Shown one piece after another: positions 37,301 through 49,300 of a DNA stretch of 64,000 nucleotides. Position numbers and translations under genes: made by a program. Location: assembly GCA_013399305.1 (NCBI GenBank), contig VXAI01000097.1, forward strand, positions 2,465,298 through 2,529,297, in the 5' to 3' direction. The notes beneath the pieces are model-generated. The model was not told where the DNA came from. It did no database searches and saw nothing but the letters and a program-made list of their open reading frames with translations. Every line of letters begins with the position of its first letter. The stretch's first letter is position 1. The DNA comes from Rostratula benghalensis. Its lineage: Eukaryota; Chordata; Aves; Charadriiformes; Rostratulidae.

Positions 37301-40300
37301 TTCCTTCTGCAGTTATGATGGGACCGTGGAAGTTAGAGACGAAGAAGAGCCATTAGCCAGGCAGCCCACTTTGCTCTAACTCAAACACCCTTTTGCTTTT
37401 ATTGTCTTGAAATGCATGACTGTACCTTTTGCATGCATTAATCCCACAGAAAAGGAACAACTGGATGTAACCTGCTGTCCCTTTCTTGCAGTGTGTGAGT
37501 GTAACCCAGAGGGAACCAGCCAGCCCAAGTGTGACAAAGCCACTGGCGCATGTAACTGCCGTGCTGGCGTCACTGGCCGGTTCTGTGACCAGTGCGGCCG
37601 TGGCTTTGAGAAAAACTTTCCCTCTTGCCATCAGTGCCATCTTTGTTTTCATCAGTGGGACTCTGAAATTGCTGCCCTTGCCCAGACTGTTCAGGGGTTA
37701 ATGAAGTTTGCTGCAAATCTCAAAGATAAAGGAGGACGAATGCCCAGCTGTGACATGCGCTTCAAAGCCTTCGAAGATGCCATTTCTGCAATTGAAAGAG
37801 TTTTAAGACGTCCTGTTCTTTCACTGAAGGCCCTCTCAGGCATCAAGGATTTTCAGACCTACGTTCAGTAAGGACTCGGCTGCCCCTGAAAAAGCCCCTT
37901 GGCTGAGAAAGAAATTTTCACCTGGGCTCCATCAGCCATCCCTATACATCAAGTCCCATTTCTCATCATCACAGCGATGTGGGACTACTAAATCACTGGT
38001 TCTAATAAATCTGTGATCAAAATAATCTTAATATATATTAGCTGTCATCCACAAACATATACTTAAGTGCTGGAATTTTGCAGTTCATCCTAAGGGTATT
38101 ATAAATAAGCCAGAACAAGTAAATGTTTCTGCCCATTTAGAAATTTATCTCTTGTTCTCTAAAATGTTGTGTATCTCGGTTCTAGTCTAAGAACAATATG
38201 GTTTGACTTCTGCATAACTGCCATTTCATTTTCAGACAAAAAGTTGCACAAATGGATCCCCTTCTCAGTACTCTGTATGAGTTTCCTGACCTGAACAAGA
38301 ATATAGAAGACATTGGGGAAGAAGCTGATTTAGTCTATGAACTTCTACAACAAAAAATACACCTGCATCAAAGTTTTCATTACTTGAGCCTGAAAGGTAA
38401 GGCAGACAGCAATCGGTGAATATTGGTGAATAGGTGAAATTAGTGAATTGGTGAAATAGGTGAATATTTTCCGTGAAATTTCAAATGTTTCTCTCACCAT
38501 TGAACCATACAATATTTCCAAGATCCCTAGATTATAGCTTCCTATGGTAGCTCAAAAATTTAAATACTAACAACATTTTATACTGACTTTCCAACTCCCT
38601 TTTATCTTAAAATGCCATGATTTCTAGCATCCTAAATTTCAGATGCGTGTGCCAGGGCCACTGTCAGTCAGAAATCTCATGAATCCCAATGTTTATGTCA
38701 GGGTTTAAAAGCCACCCAGTTTCACAGTATAGACTCACAGATCGTACAGTAGAACAGCAAAGGACTTTTCCTCCACTTCTGACTCCTCATGCATTTAGCA
38801 ATGCTTAAAGAAGATTGTACAGCAATGGTTTGTTTAATTAAAGCAGAGAGTCATAGTGCATAGTTCTTAGTGTTCCCATGGGAAAACACATGACTTCATG
38901 TGGTAAGGAACCAGCTCTCCATTGTCAAAAAATGTGAAGTCAGAACTGTGCTCCTTGCTGGTTTTGAAAGAATTACACCGTCTGCACTTGAGCTAAGTAT
39001 AGTCTCCATCAGCTGCAAATAGCAGTAATGACAACATCACAGACTGGTTTCTGGAGAAAGACAGGGGTGTATCAGTTGGGGATCTCGAACAGATGCTACA
39101 TCATCCACAGTGGCAGGAGATTGTAAGCACTATACTCTTCAAAGAGATGGCTGCCAAGATATGAACCCCCAGAAGATAAAGTGTGCACCACAGAAAAGAA
39201 GCTACAGGCAATGCGTGTTTTGTTCAGGCAATGTGTGTTTTGTTCAGGTGAGAAAAAGATTAGCCTAGACAAGAGTGAAAAAAAAAAAGAAGGACAAGAC
39301 AACAGAACATGAAGACAAGGGAAAGAAAGAGGGGGAAATGGGGATTAATTAAGATTTAGGGCTCCTCTGCCCTATTGTACTTGGCAGTGCCCCCAGGGCT
39401 GCCTCTTCCGCTCAGGTCCCTGTGTGAGTGGTCAGCACAGCTCTCCCAGGCTCTGCTTCCCAATTCAGCTGTGTCTTGTGCAGACTCTGAGAAAGGCAGG
39501 AAGGCAAAAACCCAATAAATCCCAGGGAGGTCAGTGGATGCACAGCTGAAGCATCCATGGTGCTCTCTGGTCATGTTCCAAACCCACTTTGTCTTTCAAC
39601 CTCAGGAGACAGATAAACAGCTCTATAAAAAGCACATGGGGGTGTGGGGAGGGGAAGACCTTGAATTTAAGCTGAATTTCTGGTCAGGGCCACAAGTATT
39701 CCTTGGTCCTGCTACCAAGCGTCTGACAGCACAGAAATAACATTTCTCTCAAGATAACAAGCTTGTCTGGTATCCAGGCTCCTTCACCCCATCTTCATTT
39801 TGGGTGCAGCAGTACATGCTAGGTATGGCTCTGTCTGCTTTTTCCTCTCTCTTTTCTGCTGAGGTAGAGCAGGACATGGCCACATACATCATCTAGGGCA
39901 CATTTGGCACTTGTGCCCTAGACACACATGGGGAATGGGCTCCTACCTTCCTCTCTTTGCAGAGGATCAGGGCTCAGAGGCTTCCTCACAGGCATATGTT
40001 CAGCCAGTTGACCTGAAAACATCAGTATCTAATGATGAATTAAAATCATTGGAGATAACAAGACACAAGCATCCTTAAAAGAATGCTTGCAGTTTTTGAG
40101 ATGTCATTAAATTACATCTTTCCAGCCTTGGCCCCTGGCCTTGCAGCCACCGTGGTATGGTAATGCAGTGAGTACAGCCTCCTAGGCTGTAAATCAAGCC
40201 TGTACTGAGATGCTGTGTTTAATGTAAAGGAACTTGGAAGCTCTACAGCTCCCTCACAAACTAAGCATGAAAAATGCATTTGGGCCACTTAATGGAGAGC

Positions 40301-43300
40301 TGAACCTCTGTAAAATATTCCTGCAATGGAATTGTTGCACAGAAAACAGTCTCTGGCTTAGATACGGAGTTACAGCAGCCTCTTGCCAGGTATTTTGCAT
40401 TAGGAGCTAAGTTTAAACTGTACATTGTTTCCCAGAGTTACGAGATAAAATAAATAGCCCTGGTTCTACACGATAACTAAACATTGTTCAGCTTCAATCA
40501 AAGCAAGACCAAGGGCATTAAAGCCTGATTCAAAGCACACAGGACTTGACCATTGCCTTGTCACAGACTCTAGCTAGTGATGGAGTCAGTTACCGGCACA
40601 AAGAGGGAAGGTAATCAATGACCTCTAATGCTTTTTCAGTGCCAGCACATCAGTTCTGGCTCACTGAACATACTTCTGCCTGGGGACCTGGGGACAACTT
40701 TGGATTCTCTGGAGATCTGGGAAGTCTCAACAGTAGCAGCTTTAAATTATGTAGCTTGCAAAAAGCCTGAGTCCTGCAAAAATATTAATATTCTCCAGCC
40801 GTTTTGAGTCTACTTAATGGAAAGCTTACGCTAAGCTTCTTGCTGGCAAGTATTTTTTGCCTGGCCTACAAACTTGTCATGGTAATGTTGGGTTGTTTTT
40901 TGTTTTTTTTTAATGCATCAACCCTGAAATTGGATTTTCCAGAGCCAAATAAAACTCATAAATTCCCATTTGTAATCCACATTTTGGCCTTGGTTCAACA
41001 GACCATTTAACTTCTGGGTGCTATGCTGACCCAACAGGAGAAATGCCTTCCTGACTCACAATCAGAGAGCTGATAATTTAATAGGTTTTACAATTGGCAG
41101 AAGCAGTTCTCCTGCCTAAAGTTGAAAACAGCATAAATGACAAGAGCTTTATCAAATCAGCAGCAGCAGCAATACTAGAGCTACTGATGAATGCAGATCA
41201 GTAGCACTTGGTGTCATTAATGCAATCCTTTTCATACTTTTGTATCTTCCATTGCTTTCTCATACACTTTGGACTCTGAAGCATGGAATCCACTGCATAT
41301 GCATGTATTTTAGTAGGGTTTATGTGTATCAATAACTATTCCTGTTTGGCCACTGGCTGAGCAAAGGATTAAAAAGTTTGACTGAGGAAATGACAGCTCC
41401 TGTTCCTCCCTGCTGTTCCAGTGTCAACAGACTGAATCACCTGTCTCTCACCTTTTGTCCAGAATTCAATTAAATACATGAATTAAATGCACCCAAAATA
41501 CAATTGGTACTAAACCCTATTTCTGCTGCTACAGAGGCCATCAGTAACATTGGGAAACACTTTCAAGTATCGCTGCTGGCAGAACAGAAGACTGGTGGGA
41601 CAACCCCTATTGTAAGATACTCAGAGCACACCAGGAACCACACACTTGCTATGTTGTTGGGCCATCAGGCCTTGAACACAAACAGGGTGCTGGAAGAGCT
41701 CAAGAAGATTAAGAGCCCCAGCATTCAAAACTTGAATGAAAAGGTAAGTGAATTTTGAATGTGAGCTAAACAAGAATGTCTTATTTGGTGCTGTTGGTAG
41801 GTTTTATTTCTAAAGGGTTCTTACATGCATTTTTAAATTAGGAAAATGACACCCTGGCACAGACATACAGTCACGTCAGAAACAGCTGCATGTCTCAGCT
41901 GTGGTTACTACCACCCTTCTGGAAGCCAGTGCTCCCTGGGCAGACCAAACACATGGAACTGTTTAAGGGCTCTCTAGTCTCAAGAGGACACCAATATAAA
42001 TCAGAAAGATTAACCCCAGGCTCCCTCATCAGCACCTTGAACTAAGCAGAGCAGCTTTGCCCTGGAGTGGAGGGGGGATGCTCAGATATCCTTTGCATCA
42101 CCCATGGGAGAGGAAGGGATTTCTGGTTTTCTGCAGGGCAACAATGGATACCTGATAGCACCTTCAGTGGGCCCTGCCAGATCTGGAAGAGATCATCCAT
42201 CTAGGCCTTCAGCGTCAACACCCGTTTCACACTATATGGAGGGCTAGACATGGTACTGTGTTGTGAGAGAGGTGATCTGGATCCTTTAGAACAAGCCATT
42301 CACCTATGGGATGGATATGGCCAGGGGACAGTTTCAGCCATTTTGCTATAGAGGAGTGAAGCGAGGGTCTTAGTGCAACACATGGAGCCCAACAAATGGC
42401 TCCTGCAAATATACTCAGAGCCATGGGCTGATGTTGCATCCTTCAAGTCAGGGGAGGAGGACCTGAAACTGTCAGCAACACCCATCTTTGAAAAGACCAG
42501 AGCACAAACTCTTCAGGAAAATCCCATTCTATGTTCTATGTTCATATGATGTCAAATATCTTCCTTCCTCAGGAGTGTACCTCAGTTCCCCAGAGGAGTC
42601 CTGACATAAGCATCTTCCTTATTGCAGATCTGTGGTGTGCCAGGAGACCAGCCCTGTGTCACAGCAGCCTGCGGGGGAGCTTTGTGCAGGGACAATAATG
42701 GATTCAGGCTGTGCGGTGGCCTAAACTGCAGTGGAGCTTTTCCTCTCTCCACTGATGCCTTCAGGAGAGCTGAGAAGACTGCTGTGTTGCTAAATAACCT
42801 GACTACTCAGCTACAGGAACCTGAAACTCAGGTGCTGTATGTCAAACCTGTATTGTTCAGAGAAATGGATGGAGGAGGAGATTTGGGAGGTCACAACTCT
42901 ACAAAAGTCAACCTGTTCCTTGGGCAAAGAGCAGTGATATAGTGATGGACCGTATCCCAACATCACAGACCTATTATGGTTCAGTGCCAGGAGTATTAGG
43001 TACCAGGCCCACCGAGAGACTGTGGCTCTAGCTATGCCTTCCTCTTCCTAACAGCTGCCAAGATCTCATGGGTCATGGTGCCCTGTGCCTATGGAAGCTG
43101 GTGACATCAGGCTAGTCTTGTTGTCTATATTTGTACTGGGAAAGATTCAGATGACACCATTTGTCAGTTGCCTGAGTATGGCCCATGGTTATTGCAGCGG
43201 GATTACTGCTGTGCCACAGCATTAAGCTCTGTTTATACAACTTTATATGAGTATTATGTTTGCTGTTAAATAATTTTTGCAAACAATTTCAAGACTTTTC

Positions 43301-46300
43301 TGCCCCTGGTGATGTTTAGAAGAGCATCAAGTAGTTGGCTGAGCTGCACAGTAGCAGTGAAAAATATTTCAAGCAAAGTGTGGCCAATGCAACCTGTGCC
43401 AAGGAAACAAAACAGACAAATCCCAAAATACCAGTAAAGACAGTTCATTCTTATTAACAAGCGGAGATGATGCCTGTTACAGTTATAGACAAAACACATT
43501 TCCCAACAGAAATGTCACTCTGCTGTGGCTTTGTCCTGTCCCTGCAGGGTGCCAGGGCATCCATTTCCCCTTTTTAAAATGCACGGGATACTCTGCATCA
43601 CAGCTAATGGGGTTAGAAGTGAGCAACTGGGGCACATGCCTGGGACCCCAGGATACCAAGGGGTGGCAGCAAAATGTATCTGCTGAAGTGGTGAGTGCCA
43701 GGCTGCTGGGACATTGCCTTCAGTGCTCACAAGCCTTAGGCAGCTCCATGATAATATGAGTGAAGAATTTTGGGATTTTTCAGAAGGAGAAACATTACCA
43801 TTTTTCTTGTTGCCTGGAGAAACAGCAAATCTCTACCCTCCACAGACTGCAGAGAGCTGATACCTGTGCAATTCCTTAAGGCAAAGCAAAATATCATTGG
43901 AATTTGATGATTAATTCCATTAGTTCTATTCAAAGACGAGAAAAAACTTCTTTATGGTGAGGGTGACAGAGCCCTGGAGGAGGCTGCCCAGGGAGGTTGT
44001 GGAGTCCCCTTCTCTGGAGATTTTTAAGACCTGCCTGGATGCAGTCCTGAGTAACGTGCTCTGGGCAATCCTGCTTTGGCAGGGGAGTTGGACTGGATGA
44101 TCTCTGGAGGTCCCTTCCAACTCTGACAATTCCGTGATTCCATGGTCTAAAGTTAGTTCTATGTAAATTATCAAGAATACTCATTTAATAGCAAAACGTA
44201 ACTTTTAAAGACAAGCCTTAGACTCTACCCTTCTTATTTGTGTACTCCTAAATGTACTTTTGATAGCAAGTCCAATGTGAAAAGACAAATGAAATTAGTG
44301 CCTTTTCTACACTGAATGAGATCACTGACATGCTACAGTACTAAACCAGAAAATAACAGCCAGAACCTTCTTTTAGAAATAGAAGGAGCTGTGGTTTAGC
44401 ACTGGTTGCAGAGAGAAAAAAATGCTTGAATTAGGCTTTTCTGAAACCAGATGAAGGCCATGATGTAGCAAATTCTGGAGTTTCGCAAAAGGGTCTCCTA
44501 CTACTTTTCAAAACCGTATCAAGTGAATCCAGCTGAGGCATGGATCAAAATTGTCTTTATGTCAGAACTCAACTTACCCAGCAATGATTGATAACCTCCA
44601 GAAAATGGCACTGGTATTTCTAATATTTCCAGGTTGAAAGCATTAGAAAAATGGCAGAAGACAGCAAGTTCAAAGGCTCACAATTTAATGGGCAACTGGA
44701 AAGGGCTAACAATCAAATTGAAGTTGATGGAGAGATCACTAAGAAGTTCCTCAGAAAAGTGAAAGACTTCTTGCTAGGTAAATATGCAAGGTTCTTTTTG
44801 ACTAATTTCTAATATATATTCCAATATAATATAGCATAATAGATGGCCAGAAAATTATCTATCTGTATACACATGAAATTTCTTGCACTCCTGATCTGAG
44901 CAATCTGTTTCAATCCCTTTTTTTCTAGTCCTTCTTTCTCCTAGGTGACCATACTTTGTATTAATTTTCCAGTAGATCTGTTACATGCTGATTACCATCT
45001 TTTATTATGCTTAATCATGCTAAATTTGAAGAATCCAAGTAATTTTCTCAGTTTCTGGTTTATCTGAGTAAAGGGCTGGCTAATGGGATAATTTCAGATA
45101 ATATATAATGACCAGGCATGTCCAATGCATCCCGAAATTGTTATTCCACCCTCTTCTTCCAGACCCATAAATAGCGTCTCTCTGTAGGGAGCGTGGGAAT
45201 TAGGACACATACCACTCCATCATCTCCATAAAGCAGTAACTCAAGGAATCAAAAGATTCTGGTAGAACTTCACAGCTCTCACAAGACAATAACAAAGCAA
45301 CCATATATACCCTAAAACATTTCCAGCCTTGCAATTGCAGAAAAATTATGTAAGAAATGGACCCTTTTTTTTTTTTTTAACCAGATGTACATCAAAGGAA
45401 TTCAAACGTTGTAGGATTCTTTTAATCTTTTGAATGCAGCTGATATCATAAATTTCTAAGGATTGAGTGTTGGCAGTCCTTTGGCATTCATACCTCTACA
45501 TCCAAATGGGAGTAAGGGCAGAGGACAGAGGAATTTCTATGTTTGGGAACAGTTAAGTTATTTTCTTGAATAGGAAGAAAAACTCCATTTAAGTCCTTAA
45601 GATTCTCAGTTACTTTTTTTTTTATAGCAATTGAAAAATCCACCTTTCCCTTTTCTTTTATGTTTCTTAGTAGACATATGGCATTTATTAACAATTATAA
45701 AAGCATTTTTACAATAATTTTTGTTTTGTAAATTGAAGTTTACGAACAGTAACAGCTGAGATAGGTACAGTTACATTACATTTGCTGTACTCTACATTAA
45801 TGTGAATGGTAATTTTAGATGAATATATTCCTACACAAAATAGTTCTCAAGAGTGTCCTACAGTTTGCATGGTAAATGTCCTCTATTTTATTCTTGGGGA
45901 GTTACACTGGAGCATTAGCACAAACATTTGTTTCAACTGTTTTATCACCCAAGGTCTTGTCTGTAAAGGGAAGCGAGCAGAAAACGGCAGTGAGGATGAG
46001 CCTTCACAAGGCATTGACTACTCTCTGTGCCTGGGCCTTTTAGCAAAGAACTAGAGTGGGCTCATTTATAAAAGGATGTGTCAAAATACATTTTTTTTCT
46101 ACTGTAAATTCCCATCCTATCTGAGTCTGACCCAAGTTCCCTCTGTAGCTTAGCCTCTCTCATTAACCAGCGAAGGAACCACTTTCTCAACATTGTGGAG
46201 ACTCCAGGGAAGGGATTACATCTACCGGCCAGCTTGGAAAGCTCCATTTACATCCCAGTCTCTCCAGCACCTCTTTGATCTGGGGGCCAAGGGAGAAATG

Positions 46301-49300
46301 GGCCCTGACACATCTAGCTGTGCCGTGCGCCGATTTAAAACCTTCCTTGGGCTCAGTTCTACATCAGAATTTTAATAACCCAGTTCAAAGTGGGTTCAAA
46401 TCCTCACTGTAGCCAGTTCTGACAACACTAACAGCAATACCTGGAAGCATAATAATAAATTACAAAATGCTGGAGATAATTCTCTTACCCCCTTGCTGTG
46501 CCTGTCAGCCTTACTTTTCCCACATAACTCAAAGGGTAGGCAGCCATTATCATCATTTACATTTCACTGGGAGGGAAGAGCTGCTTCAGGATACCCTCAA
46601 CTCCATTTCTGTTGCAGACGAGAGCGTGCCTCCAGAAGACATTGAGAAGGTGGCAAATTATATTCTGCAAATAAACCTCCCCCTGACTCCACAAGAGCTC
46701 GCAGACATGCTTAGCAGAATCAGAGGCATTATGAACCACTGTGAGAAGCACAAACTGAATGCAAACAAAAGAAACAGAAAAAAGGAGGAAGCTCGGATGC
46801 TGCTGGTGGAGGCACAAGCAGCTGAGTGAGTAGGGTGTTCTGGTACTGATGCCCAAACTCCAGCCTGGATGGCACTGTGCACAGTAGGACTGCTCCTCAC
46901 CCCAGACAGTATCCCACTAACACTGGAGGAAAAGTTCAGGTGACAGCAGATTTCAGCCTGCTGTTTCCACAGGGCCTCTCCAGCAGGAGTGAGCCGTGAC
47001 CATGCGGGCTGCGGGAACTGACGTGCTGTGAGAAGGCAGCTCCCGCCAGCCCTTGGCTCCTCTGCCTGCTGAGTCAAAGAGGCCAAAGCAGCTATGAATT
47101 TCCACATTGGACCTAGTGGAGCATTACATTTGGTTCACTGGGAGGTTTAAATATGGGTGAGAAAGAACCAACAGGAACTGGGGAGGGAGAAAATACGTTC
47201 ACCTTCCTTACTAGCAGTGCACCACCAGGCAGCTGCAGAATCCAGCCGCACCTTTAATACAGCTGCTCACATGCTCCCACACAAAGTCCCTAACCGTGGT
47301 TTTGCTTCTCCATTTTATGAACCACGATATTATCAGTAGTTGTTGGACTCGAGAGAACATCTCTGCATGTGAGCAGGGTGCATTTAAAACGGGTTCTTGC
47401 TTTGCTCTCTGTACCACAACACTACACATGCTTCTGTTTTTCAATTTTAGCAAAGCAGCTAAAGCTCTTCCACCTGTGGATGAAATTAATAATAAACTAA
47501 AAACTGTTGTGAAGTCCCAAGGAGACTCCAAAAACACCTTCACCAAGTTAAATGAAGAGATACGAAGCATCAGAACACAAATCTCACAGGTATCCTGCTG
47601 TAAATCTTTTGATTTATTTACTACATACATTTTAGAAAAAGATACTCCATCTCAAAGTTTCCTTAATGTAAACTTAAATAAATAAAATCAGAACATGACA
47701 CAGATATGACACTGAATTTCACAATGTTTAAGGGTCTCCTCTTAATCAGTTGACGTTAACCCCCCTCATTACCACACTTTGCAAGCTGGAGAAACCACAG
47801 CCTTCAATTGCTCTGTTTTAGGCTGAGAACCAAGTGAACAAGACAAACAACAAACTAAATGACTTGTCAGCAAAACAGTCTGAGATGGAAGATGAAATTG
47901 CCACATTGCAGGCAAAAATGCTGGTGAACAAGAATCAAGCTACAAAGGCAAGAGCAGGGGCAGAAGCGGCATACAAGCAAGCCCGGAATATTGATAAAGT
48001 AAGCCTTTTCTGTTGTCATGTGTTATGGAAAAAAAGATTCCCTCCTTGTTTAATAGTATCATTGATTCAGAAGCGTAATTGTACTACCCTGCTGCCCTCA
48101 AAGCTGTTAAGCTTTTCCCTTTGCCACCCAGTGTAAAATGTCACAGGTTAAGAATAACTTCTTTTTTATTTTAAGGCTTCTGCCATATAACACTTCTGTT
48201 TGCTTGAAAGAAAACATACACATTTCTCTGGCTACTCGGTGACATTTTTCCTTGCACTGTGTATAAGACTTGTAGTCACCATGGGCACCAGTAAACACAG
48301 GAGAATAAATCACAAAACCAAATATTAAAATATGGGAGTGATGGAAGCAGCCTGGCCATTCATCCCATGCCATTCTCCTTCAGAGAAAATCGCTGTGGGA
48401 GTTACTTGGAGGTTTTGGTTGGCTGGGTGCTTTTCAGGAGCTTCAATTTTTGAGAGTGGAGCTAGAAATTTGCTAAAATTGTGAGGAGAACCAGGCAGCC
48501 ACAGCACAGGCTTGGAGCATGACCAGGCTTCCAGGGTAGAAGAAACATAGTTGAAATCTAAACAACTGCCTCAATAGCAACCTAAATCAGCAGGGAATGG
48601 ATTAGCCAGTAAATATTACTACAGTCAAAAATGTAAAAAAAAACCAATGTCGCTATAGATAATTCATTACATTTGAATTAAGCCTCATGGCAAAAAAGAA
48701 ATTTACAGAAAAGCCCTATTAAATAATTTTTTCCGTACATCCTTGTCCCTCCTTTAGATTGCTCCATTGGCAGTTTGTTTTAATTGATTTCTCTCCGGTT
48801 CTACAAAGCATTATTCAGTGTACACTCACTGTGGGTATATATATATATATATATAAAGATTTAAGAGAATGGGAGATTTAAAGCAAGGTTCAAAGACGAC
48901 AATTAAAAAAAAAGTGTAAAAATTTCCTTCTGTATGCCAGATTAATTATGAGATGCTCTTAAACTAAGTAATGGTATTCTGTTACAGGATTTTGCTGACA
49001 TGAAAAGAAAGTACACCATTCTTCAAGAAAAGATAAAAGCCCGAGGATATCCAAAAGTAACACTAGAAAAAGTGAAGCACCTGAAAGAAGAAGCCAAAAA
49101 ACTGGCTGAAGAGACTGAAAAAAAAATTAAAAGATTAACAGGTGGTTAGCTAGTGGTGAAAATTGTGACAGACACTAATTAAACTGAAGCCCTTGCCCAC
49201 AGACTAGGTTCACCTGAAATTTGGTTTAAAACAATTTCACTGGTGAAAATCCCTGCTTGACGCTACTCAAACAGTTTAAAAGTAGTTGAATTGATTTGGT

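Noticed and set aside
42832..42942. Open-frame continuation past LAMB4 exon 28
   Set aside because: The continuation is not laminin-like, and phase 0 joining to exon 29 at the GTGCTG donor matches the family.
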